Below are positions 1-5,298 of a DNA stretch of 7,319 nucleotides, piece by piece (within the stretch, counting starts at the first letter, position 1; each line of letters begins with the position of its first letter). This DNA is from an uncultured Clostridia bacterium. Its GTDB lineage: Bacteria > Bacillota > Clostridia > Oscillospirales > Ruminococcaceae. A program made the position numbers and the translations under genes. The notes beneath the pieces were generated by a model. That model was given only the letters and a program-made list of their open reading frames with translations. It searched no databases and was not told the DNA's origin. The stretch spans positions 1-7,319 of the forward strand of contig CANQKG010000068.1 of NCBI GenBank assembly GCA_947624425.1, read 5' to 3'.

Positions 1-142
1 CAGTGTTGCGGCGACCGTTTTGAAAAACGGCAGGGGAAAGAAAATCACGGTTTTCACCTATAAGCCGAAGAAGGATTCCAAGCGGAAGCTGGGTCACAGA
101 CAGCCCTATACGCAGGTGAGGATCGACACGATCAAGGCATAA
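1..142 (+). CDS. rplU: Ribosomal protein bL21, C-terminal part (5' end outside window)
   Basis: This is the last 46 codons of the large-subunit protein bL21, which binds 23S rRNA in the 50S subunit. The frame begins at base 2 and ends with TAA at 140-142. The visible residues include GKKITVFTYKPKK followed by KRKLGHRQPYTQVRI, the basic C-terminal signature of L21 (GHRQPYT is nearly invariant). A full bL21 is about 100 residues, so roughly the first half lies upstream of the window together with the promoter and any autoregulatory leader. The stop codon overlaps the start of the next gene in the form TAATG, pointing to translational coupling. The gene order L21 - Prp - L27 is the standard Firmicute arrangement and confirms the call. 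Confidence 0.96.
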   Translation, partial: SVAATVLKNGRGKKITVFTYKPKKDSKRKLGHRQPYTQVRIDTIKA

Positions 143-465
143 TGATCGAGGCAAGGTTCTCTTGCAGAGGCGGCAGGATCTGCGGTTTTTCGGTCAGCGG
201 TCATGCCGGGTATGCCGCACGGGGCGAGGATATCGTCTGTGCGAGCGTGACCTCGGCGGTACAGCTGACGGCAAACGGCGTCACCGAAACGGCGGGAATA
301 CCGGCGAAAGTGACGGCAAAGGAAAACCGGATCACACTGGCTCTGCCGGATGGGTGTAACGATCCTGCGGCGCTCGCCATGCTGGCGGCGCTTCGGCTTC
401 ATCTAAAGCTGTTGGCGCAGGATTATCCGAATACGATTGTGATTGCTGATACGGAGGTGCAGTGA
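142..465 (+). CDS. prp: Ribosomal-processing cysteine protease Prp
   Basis: A 107-residue protein of the Prp (YsxB, formerly DUF464) family, a small cytoplasmic cysteine protease. In Firmicutes it removes the N-terminal extension of ribosomal protein L27, a step essential in Staphylococcus aureus. The family hallmark is visible: SGHAGYA with catalytic His at residue 21, then GEDIVCASV with catalytic Cys at residue 33. This is the His/Cys spacing known for the family (His22/Cys34 in S. aureus). Length is normal. The ATG at 142 overlaps the rplU stop. There is no strong Shine-Dalgarno, only AAGG at 134-137 close to the start and AGGTGAGG about 20 nt upstream, so initiation probably relies on ribosomes finishing rplU. 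Its substrate L27 is encoded directly downstream. Confidence 0.95.
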   Translation: MIEARFSCRGGRICGFSVSGHAGYAARGEDIVCASVTSAVQLTANGVTETAGIPAKVTAKENRITLALPDGCNDPAALAMLAALRLHLKLLAQDYPNTIVIADTEVQ

Positions 466-466
466 T

Positions 467-748
467 ATGTTAAGACTTGATATGCAGTTTTTTGCACACA
501 AAAAGGGCGTCGGCTCGACCAAGAACGGCCGTGATTCCGAGTCCAAGCGGCTGGGCGTGAAGCGCGCCGACGGGCAGATGGTGCTTGCGGGCAACATTCT
601 GGTGCGGCAGCGCGGTACGCATATTCACCCGGGTGAGAATGTCGGGCGCGGATCGGACGATACCCTGTTTGCTCTGGTGGACGGCAAGGTTCGCTTTGAG
701 CGCTGGGGACGCGGCCGCAAAAAAGTAAGCGTATACGCGGAGCAGTAA
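467..748 (+). CDS. rpmA: Ribosomal protein bL27 with cleavable N-terminal extension
   Basis: A 93-residue bL27, whose mature N-terminus reaches toward the peptidyl-transferase centre of the 50S subunit. Residues 1-9 read MLRLDMQFF and are followed by AHKKGVGSTKNGRDSESKRLG. The first nine residues are the Firmicute extension, and the expected Prp cut is between Phe9 and Ala10. The rest (KRADGQ, RQRGT, HPGENVGRGSDDTLFA, KKVSVY) is unmistakable L27. The start at 467 is preceded by GGAGGTG (453-459) with 7 nt spacing, the best ribosome-binding site in the cluster; this sequence lies inside the end of prp. The gene begins one base after the prp stop. Compared with the commoner FASKKG the cut site has His in place of Ser (FAHKKG), which should not matter greatly. 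A terminator follows at 760-794. Confidence 0.97.
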   Translation: MLRLDMQFFAHKKGVGSTKNGRDSESKRLGVKRADGQMVLAGNILVRQRGTHIHPGENVGRGSDDTLFALVDGKVRFERWGRGRKKVSVYAEQ

Positions 749-759
749 AGTTCTAAATT

Positions 760-794
760 TAAACCCAGGGTATATGCTCTGGGTTTATTTTTTT
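760..794 (+). terminator. Intrinsic terminator after rpmA
   Basis: TAAACCCAG (760-768) pairs perfectly with CTGGGTTTA (779-787). G-T and G-C pairs can extend the stem inward to leave a four-base ATAT loop. Seven T residues follow directly (788-794), so this has the form of a Rho-independent terminator. It ends only 15 nt before the obgE start codon, so it should limit readthrough from the ribosomal-protein genes into obgE. Confidence 0.85.
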
Positions 795-809
795 GGAAAG
801 GGGAAGCCC

Positions 810-2069
810 ATGTTTGTAGATGTGGCACGGATCCGGATACAGGCGGGACGCGGCGGCGACGGCGCGGTGTCCTTTCACCGGGAAAAGTATGTAAACGCGG
901 GCGGCCCGGACGGCGGCGACGGCGGTAAGGGCGGCGATATCGTCTTTTTGGTGGACGATCATCTGTCCACTCTGCTGGACTTTCGGTATAAGCGGAAGTA
1001 TTTGGCGGAAAACGGGGAGAACGGCAGCAAAAAGCGCTGCACCGGAAAATCCGCGCCCGACCTTGTGATCAAAGTACCGCGCGGCACGCTGGTGAAGGAC
1101 GCCGAAACGGGCAGGATCATGGCAGACCTTTCGGGGGACGAGCCGGTGATACTGGCACGGGGCGGACGCGGCGGCTGGGGAAACAGCCATTTTGCCACGC
1201 CGACCAGACAGATTCCCCGCTTTGCCAAGCCGGGGCTGCCGGGCGAGGCGTTTGATGTGGTGCTGGAATTAAAGCTGCTGGCGGACGTGGGGCTGATCGG
1301 CTTTCCCAATGTGGGAAAGTCCACCCTGCTGTCGGTGGTGAGCGCCGCACGTCCAAAAATCGCCAATTATCCCTTTACCACGCTGACGCCGGTGTTGGGC
1401 GTGGTGCGGGTGGACGAGCAGTCCTTTCTGATGGCGGATATTCCGGGGCTGATCGAAGGCGCCGGAGACGGGGTCGGACTGGGGCACGATTTTCTCCGTC
1501 ATGTTGAGCGGTGCCGCCTGCTTTTGCATCTGGTGGATGTTTCGGGGATGGAGGGTCGTGACCCGATCGAGGATTATCGGGTGATCTGTAAGGAACTCGA
1601 ACGGTTCCACCCCGATCTGGCAGAGCGTCCGCAGATCTTGGTTGCAAACAAAGCCGATCTGGCGGAACAAGAGCAGATCGACGCAGTGGCGCGGTTCGCG
1701 AAAGAGGAGGGGCTTTCCTTCTTCTGCATCTCCGCCGCCGCCCATACCGGCGTGCGGGAGCTGATGCAGGGGGTAGCCGCCCGGCTTGCCGCACTGCCGC
1801 CGATTTTGGAATATCAGGCGGAGCCGCTGCCGCTCCCCGCGGTGGAGGAACGCCGGTTTACCGTCACGGTCGAGGGCGGCATTTATCGGGTGGACGCCCC
1901 TTGGATGGAGCCTGTTCTCGGCTCGGTCAATATGGACGATTACGAGTCGCTGCAATATTTCCAGCGGGTGCTTCACCGAAGCGGGATCATCGACAAGCTG
2001 GAGGAAATGCAGATCAAAGAGGGCGACACGGTGGAGATCTGCGGCTTTTGCTTTGATTATGTGATCTAA
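810..2069 (+). CDS. obgE: GTPase Obg (ribosome assembly / stress GTPase)
   Basis: A 419-residue Obg/CgtA GTPase that binds late 50S assembly intermediates and links GTP/ppGpp levels to ribosome maturation and growth. The three-domain layout is complete. The glycine-rich Obg fold spans about residues 1-158 (GRGGDGAVSF, GGPDGGDGGKGGD). The G domain spans about 159-330, with G1 GFPNVGKS (164-171), switch threonines 190-191 in NYPFTTL, G3 DIPG (210-213), G4 NKAD (280-283) and G5 SAA (308-310). The C-terminal OCT domain lies at about 345-419. The ATG at 810 is chosen because the protein then begins with the conserved MFVDVARI and AAAGGGG (797-803) lies 6 nt upstream. An upstream in-frame ATG at 774 falls in the terminator loop and is rejected. 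mrnC follows with no gap. Confidence 0.97.
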   Translation: MFVDVARIRIQAGRGGDGAVSFHREKYVNAGGPDGGDGGKGGDIVFLVDDHLSTLLDFRYKRKYLAENGENGSKKRCTGKSAPDLVIKVPRGTLVKDAETGRIMADLSGDEPVILARGGRGGWGNSHFATPTRQIPRFAKPGLPGEAFDVVLELKLLADVGLIGFPNVGKSTLLSVVSAARPKIANYPFTTLTPVLGVVRVDEQSFLMADIPGLIEGAGDGVGLGHDFLRHVERCRLLLHLVDVSGMEGRDPIEDYRVICKELERFHPDLAERPQILVANKADLAEQEQIDAVARFAKEEGLSFFCISAAAHTGVRELMQGVAARLAALPPILEYQAEPLPLPAVEERRFTVTVEGGIYRVDAPWMEPVLGSVNMDDYESLQYFQRVLHRSGIIDKLEEMQIKEGDTVEICGFCFDYVI

Positions 2070-2072
2070 ATG

Positions 2073-2078
2073 AAGGAG
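2073..2078 (+). promoter_or_regulatory. Shine-Dalgarno that points to a TTG start for mrnC
   Basis: AAGGAG lies 6 nt before an in-frame TTG at 2085-2087. The alternative ATG at 2070 abuts the obgE stop and has no recognisable ribosome-binding site upstream. Placement of this site inside the longer reading favours the TTG. Confidence 0.7.
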
Positions 2079-2084
2079 AGTACA

Positions 2085-2486
2085 TTGTTAGAACCGATCA
2101 AACCAACAAACGATCCCCGGTCATACAGCCCGCTGACCCTTGCGTTTCTGGGGGACGCGGTGTTCGGACTGCTGGTGCGCCAAAAGCTGATCGAAGGCGG
2201 CAACCGTCCGGTCGGAACGCTGCATCGGGAATCGGTGCGGTATGTCAGCGCCTCGGCGCAATCGCAGGCGGTGGAGATGATCCTCCCCGTTTTGACCGAG
2301 GAGGAAACGCAGATTTATAAGCGCGGGCGGAACCACAGCGGGCATCAGCCGCCGCGGCATACCGACCCGCAGGATTACCGCCGTGCCACCGGACTGGAGT
2401 GCCTGTTCGGGTATCTCTATCTGCGGCAGGAAAATGAGCGGCTTTGCACATTATTTGATCTGATCTGGAACAGAATAAACCCATAG
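2085..2486 (+). CDS. mrnC: Mini-ribonuclease III (MrnC)
   Basis: A 133-residue Mini-III protein: an RNase III catalytic domain without the double-stranded-RNA-binding domain. In Bacillus subtilis this dimeric enzyme matures the 5' and 3' ends of 23S rRNA. Recognisable parts are SPLTLAFLGDAVF with the metal-binding Asp at residue 24, the RGRN segment, and YRRATGLECLFGYLYL with Glu at residue 105 as the second conserved acid. The Asp position fits B. subtilis Mini-III (Asp23) if translation starts at the TTG at 2085. Starting at the ATG at 2070 would add five residues (MKEST). The usual GDAVYE motif reads GDAVFG here. The gene sits directly behind obgE, so two ribosome-maturation proteins are probably made from one transcript; in B. 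subtilis mrnC instead follows cysS. Confidence 0.9.
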   Translation: MLEPIKPTNDPRSYSPLTLAFLGDAVFGLLVRQKLIEGGNRPVGTLHRESVRYVSASAQSQAVEMILPVLTEEETQIYKRGRNHSGHQPPRHTDPQDYRRATGLECLFGYLYLRQENERLCTLFDLIWNRINP

Positions 2487-2492
2487 GCTTTT

Positions 2493-2518
2493 GCATCGAC
2501 AGACCATGCTGTCGGTGC
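2493..2518 (+). other. Stem-loop between mrnC and yitT
   Basis: GCATCGACAG (2493-2502) pairs with CTGTCGGTGC (2509-2518), ten pairs including one G-T, around a six-base ACCATG loop. The following bases (GGCTCTTT) contain only a short T run, so this is at best a weak terminator. It may instead be a processing or stability element in a continuous obgE-mrnC-yitT message. It ends 8 nt before the G-run that serves as the yitT ribosome-binding site. Confidence 0.55.
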
Positions 2519-2526
2519 GGCTCTTT

Positions 2527-2533
2527 GGGGGGG
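2527..2533 (+). promoter_or_regulatory. Unusual all-G ribosome-binding site of yitT
   Basis: Seven consecutive G residues end 6 nt before the ATG at 2540. This can pair with the CCUCC of 16S rRNA partly through G-U pairs and is the only purine-rich tract at the right distance, so it supports ATG 2540 over the in-frame TTG at 2525, which the run itself overlaps. Confidence 0.55.
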
Positions 2534-2539
2534 ATTTGG

Positions 2540-3385
2540 ATGAAGCTGCGGGAGGGCGCGCTGATTGTCATTGGCACAACGGTTTACAGCGGCGGAGTGT
2601 ATCTCTTCACCGCTCCGAACCGAATCGCACCGGGCGGGGTGATGGGGCTTGCCACGGCGCTGCATGATTGGATCGGTGTGCCGATCGGCGGCTTTACCGC
2701 CGCTGTTAATCTGCTCCTTTTGCTGTTCGGCGGGCGGTATCTCGGAAAGCGGTTTTTGTATCGCACCCTCGCGTCCACACTGCTGGTCACCCTGTTGCTG
2801 GATCATCTGTTCCCACTGTTTTTGCCGGTCTATCGGGGAAATCTCATTTTGGCGGCGGTCTACGGCGGCGTGATGATCGGCGCGGGGATGGGGCTTGTCT
2901 TTTTGCAGGACGGCTCCACCGGCGGCATGGATATCGTCAATCAGCTTCTGCGGCGGGCTTTTCCGCAGATCCCGCTCGGAAAGCTGGTGCTGGCAAGCGA
3001 CCTTGTGGTGATCGTGATCGCGGCGGCGGTCTATCGGGACGCGGAAACGGCGCTTTACGCCGCCATGACCGTCTATATTTCCTCTCATCTGCTCGACATG
3101 GTGCTGTACGGCTGGAAGGACGGGAAGCTTGCCTTTATCGTCAGTCCTCACAGTCAGGAGATTGCCAAAGCCATCGGCGGCAGGATGAAGCGGGGCGCCA
3201 CGCTGCTGGCGGGGAAGGGGAGCTATTCGGGACAGCACCGGTGGCTTTTGCTTTGTGCCTGCCGCAGCAGAGAGGTGGTGCGGCTGAAAAAGTTGATCTG
3301 CGAGATCGACCCGCAGGCGTTCTGCGTGGTGACGCAGGCGTCCGAGGTGCTGGGGGAGGGTTTCGAGCCGCTGCCGCTTCTTTGA
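2540..3385 (+). CDS. YitT family membrane protein (YitT_membrane + DUF2179)
   Basis: A 281-residue integral membrane protein of the YitT family, close to the usual length. Hydrophobic segments lie near residues 7-25, 50-65, 75-96, 102-123, 148-165 and 172-190. Family marks include APNRIAPGGVMGLA (25-38) and the glycine-rich GSTGGMDI (125-132) after a membrane helix. A soluble C-terminal region of about residues 195-275 fits DUF2179, a small alpha/beta domain. The molecular function of the family is unsettled; some members have been linked to small-molecule transport or to sporulation, but nothing here decides this. The ATG at 2540 is preferred (see the G-run). No promoter is evident just upstream, so transcription probably continues from obgE-mrnC through the stem-loop. 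No clear terminator follows. Confidence 0.88.
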   Translation: MKLREGALIVIGTTVYSGGVYLFTAPNRIAPGGVMGLATALHDWIGVPIGGFTAAVNLLLLLFGGRYLGKRFLYRTLASTLLVTLLLDHLFPLFLPVYRGNLILAAVYGGVMIGAGMGLVFLQDGSTGGMDIVNQLLRRAFPQIPLGKLVLASDLVVIVIAAAVYRDAETALYAAMTVYISSHLLDMVLYGWKDGKLAFIVSPHSQEIAKAIGGRMKRGATLLAGKGSYSGQHRWLLLCACRSREVVRLKKLICEIDPQAFCVVTQASEVLGEGFEPLPLL

Positions 3386-3404
3386 AAAAAACGGAAATGG
3401 CTAC

Positions 3405-3433
3405 TTGCCTTTTTTACGGCTTTAGGGTACAAT
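3405..3433 (+). promoter_or_regulatory. Sigma-A-type promoter of the acyl-CoA synthetase gene
   Basis: TTGCCT (3405-3410) and TACAAT (3428-3433) are separated by exactly 17 nt. The -10 box matches the consensus at five of six positions and the -35 at four of six. Transcription would start near 3440, giving a leader of about 27 nt that contains the strong ribosome-binding site AGGAGGT (3453-3459), 7 nt before the ATG at 3467. Confidence 0.7.
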
Positions 3434-3466
3434 AGGAAATACACGGAACAACAGGAGGTCATATCC

Positions 3467-5116
3467 ATGGAACATCTGTATCAAAAATTCTGCAACGAAG
3501 CATTCGATGAGAACGGGGTTTTGACTGAGTTTTCTCTCCATTATCCGGAGAGCTATAATTTTGCCTATGATGTGGTGGACTGTATTGCCGAGAAAGAGCC
3601 TGACCGGCGCGCCATGGTATGGTGCAATGTGGCGGGCGAGGAGGCGGCCTTCACCTTTGGAGATATGAAGCGGTACAGCGATAAGGCAGCCGCCATGCTG
3701 CAGCGGCATGGCGTGAAAAAGGGCGATCGGGTGCTGTTGATCCTAAAGCGGCACTATCAGTTCTGGTTTGCGGTGCTGGCGTGCCATAAGCTGGGCGCGA
3801 TTGCCATTCCCGCCACCCATATGCTGACCAAAAAGGATCTGATCTACCGTATGCTTTCCGCCGGCGTCACGGCGGTGATCTGCACCTCGGACGGCTCCAC
3901 GGCGGACGATCTGCTGGCGGCGGAGCAGTCCTACCACGGGCTGACCTTAAAGATGATCGTGCGGGGGAAAAAGGAGGGCTTCCTCTCCTTTGACGAGGAG
4001 CTGGAAGCGTCGCCCGAAACCTTTGTGCGCCCCGAAACGAAGGCGACCGACCCGATGCTTCTCTATTTTACGTCGGGTACCACCGGCTATCCCAAAATGG
4101 TGATGCACGACCATACTTATTCGCTGGCGCATATCCCTACCGCCCGGCACTGGCAGAACGTCGACCCGAACGGACTGCATCTCACCGTGTCGGACACTGG
4201 CTGGGGGAAGGCAGCGTGGGGCAAGCTGTATGGACAGTGGCTCTGCGCCGCCGCGATCATGGTCTATGATTACGACCGGTTCATCGCCCACGACCTGCTG
4301 GAGGTCATGGCGAAATATCGGGTGACCACCTTCTGTGCGCCGCCCACCATCTTCCGCTTCTTTGTCAAGGAGGGAATCGAAAAGTACGATCTCTCCCATA
4401 TCAAATATGTCACCACCGCGGGCGAGGCGCTGAATCGGGAGGTGTACGATCTTTTTCTCAAATACACCGGGAAGAAGATCATGGAAGGCTTCGGTCAAAC
4501 CGAAACAACGCTGATTATCGGCAATCCGGTTCATTCGCAGAACAAACCCGGCTCTCTCGGCAAACCTATGCCGCTTTACCCGATTGAGCTGATTGACGCG
4601 AACTGCAAACCGGTGAAGCAGGGCGAAACGGGCGAGATCGCCATTCGCCTTTCGGAGCAAAAGCAGCACGGTATGTTCATCGGCTATTATAAGGACGAGG
4701 AATTGCGCCGCGAGGTCTGTCGCGGCGGCTATTACCACACCGGCGACACCGCCTATGCCGACGAGGACGGCTACCTTTGGTACGTGGGACGGACGGACGA
4801 TATCATCAAGTCCTCCGGCTACCGGATCGGACCGTTCGAGATCGAAAGCGTGCTGATGGAGCACCCGGCGGTGCTGGAATGTGCGATCACCGGCGTGCCG
4901 GACGAGATACGCGGGCAGGTCATCAAGGCGACGATCCACCTGACCAGCTCCTATCAGCCCTCTGAGGAGCTGAAAAAGGAATTGCAGGAATTTGTCAAGA
5001 AAGCGACCGCCCCGTATAAATATCCGCGGGTGATCGAATTTGTGGACGAGCTGCCTAAAACCATCAGCGGTAAGATCCGCCGGGTGGAGATTCGGGAAAA
5101 GGATCAGGAAAAGTGA
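3467..5116 (+). CDS. AMP-forming acyl-CoA synthetase, medium-chain (MACS/ACSM) type
   Basis: A 549-residue member of the ANL adenylating-enzyme superfamily (COG0365-like). It should activate a carboxylic acid with ATP to an acyl-adenylate and then form the CoA thioester in the cytoplasm. Core motifs are intact: P-loop YFTSGTTGYPK (200-210), the MACS-like SDTGW (242-246), EGFGQTE (340-346), YHTGD (423-427), hinge region GRTDDIIKSSGYRIGPFEIE (441-460), and PKTISGK (530-536) with the catalytic Lys536 needed for adenylation. The N-terminal half (RHYQFWFAVLACHKLGA, PATHMLTKKDLIYR) resembles medium-chain synthetases more than acetyl-CoA synthetase proper. The acid used (short-, branched-, medium-chain or aromatic) cannot be read from sequence. 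With its own promoter and a strong terminator it is probably monocistronic, and no pathway partner lies in the window. Confidence 0.92.
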   Translation: MEHLYQKFCNEAFDENGVLTEFSLHYPESYNFAYDVVDCIAEKEPDRRAMVWCNVAGEEAAFTFGDMKRYSDKAAAMLQRHGVKKGDRVLLILKRHYQFWFAVLACHKLGAIAIPATHMLTKKDLIYRMLSAGVTAVICTSDGSTADDLLAAEQSYHGLTLKMIVRGKKEGFLSFDEELEASPETFVRPETKATDPMLLYFTSGTTGYPKMVMHDHTYSLAHIPTARHWQNVDPNGLHLTVSDTGWGKAAWGKLYGQWLCAAAIMVYDYDRFIAHDLLEVMAKYRVTTFCAPPTIFRFFVKEGIEKYDLSHIKYVTTAGEALNREVYDLFLKYTGKKIMEGFGQTETTLIIGNPVHSQNKPGSLGKPMPLYPIELIDANCKPVKQGETGEIAIRLSEQKQHGMFIGYYKDEELRREVCRGGYYHTGDTAYADEDGYLWYVGRTDDIIKSSGYRIGPFEIESVLMEHPAVLECAITGVPDEIRGQVIKATIHLTSSYQPSEELKKELQEFVKKATAPYKYPRVIEFVDELPKTISGKIRRVEIREKDQEK

Positions 5117-5123
5117 AAAAGCG

Positions 5124-5159
5124 GCGGACGGAGCGGTGATCGCTCTGTCCGCTATTTTT
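5124..5159 (+). terminator. Strong intrinsic terminator after the acyl-CoA synthetase
   Basis: GCGGACGGAGCG (5124-5135) pairs with CGCTCTGTCCGC (5141-5152), twelve pairs with one G-T, around a five-base GTGAT loop. TA and then five T residues follow (5155-5159). It starts 7 nt after the stop codon, so it should isolate this transcription unit from the ABC exporter downstream. Confidence 0.93.
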
Positions 5160-5169
5160 CTGTTTGCGG

Positions 5170-5209
5170 TTTCAAAAACTCTACCGATGTTTGGCAAACT
5201 CTACCGATA
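5170..5209 (+). repeat. Two-copy 20-bp tandem repeat, possible operator
   Basis: Bases 5170-5189 and 5190-5209 match at 16 of 20 positions, sharing TTT and then the 13-mer AAACTCTACCGAT (5176-5188 and 5196-5208). The differences are three adjacent bases and the last base. The period of 20 bp is about two helical turns, so a protein could contact both copies from the same face of the DNA. The junction also holds a short inverted repeat, GTTTG-G-CAAAC (5189-5199). It lies between a terminator and the ABC exporter gene, which fits an operator for the exporter; no regulator gene is in the window to test this. Confidence 0.6.
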
Positions 5210-5214
5210 GGTGA

Positions 5215-5243
5215 TGGATTTTGTAAGCTTCGTGTGTTACCAT
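5215..5243 (+). promoter_or_regulatory. Weak candidate promoter for the ABC exporter
   Basis: An extended -10 element, TGTTACCAT (5235-5243), has a poor -35 (TGGATT, 5215-5220) 17 nt away. Transcription would start near 5250, placing the 20-bp repeats immediately upstream of the -35, where an activator often binds. A second view is a promoter using TTGGCA (5191-5196) within the repeat, but no acceptable -10 follows it. This is a tentative call. Confidence 0.3.
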
Positions 5244-5298
5244 ATGGAATGTGGCAAAGCGGCGCGTTTTGTTTTTGCAATCTGAACGAGGTATTTTT

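Noticed and set aside
443..466. Longer L27 reading from a TTG at 443
   Set aside because: It would add eight residues not found in L27. ATG 467 has a GGAGGTG ribosome-binding site at correct spacing and gives the known MLRLD start.
774..809. Upstream ATG at 774 extending Obg by 12 residues
   Set aside because: The codon lies in the loop of the terminator hairpin with no ribosome-binding site, and the added residues are absent from the Obg family; the protein proper begins MFVDV at 810.
1269..1976. 235-codon minus-strand open frame opposite obgE, and others opposite yitT (2417-3238)
   Set aside because: They lie entirely or largely within well-supported + strand genes and have low-complexity, Arg/His/Pro-rich translations typical of antisense frames.
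3395..3416. Possible terminator after yitT (GGC-TACTT-GCC followed by T residues)
   Set aside because: Only three G-C pairs form, and the T tract is better explained as the spacer of the promoter at 3405-3433.
3947..5197. 416-codon open frame on the minus strand, antisense to the acyl-CoA synthetase
   Set aside because: It mirrors a strong coding gene on the other strand, shows no recognisable family motif, and even runs through the terminator region. Such frames are common opposite GC-rich genes.
5240..5247. CCATATGG palindrome upstream of the ABC exporter
   Set aside because: An 8-bp palindrome is expected often by chance, and it has no repeated or extended partner. It overlaps the weak candidate promoter and is not called separately.
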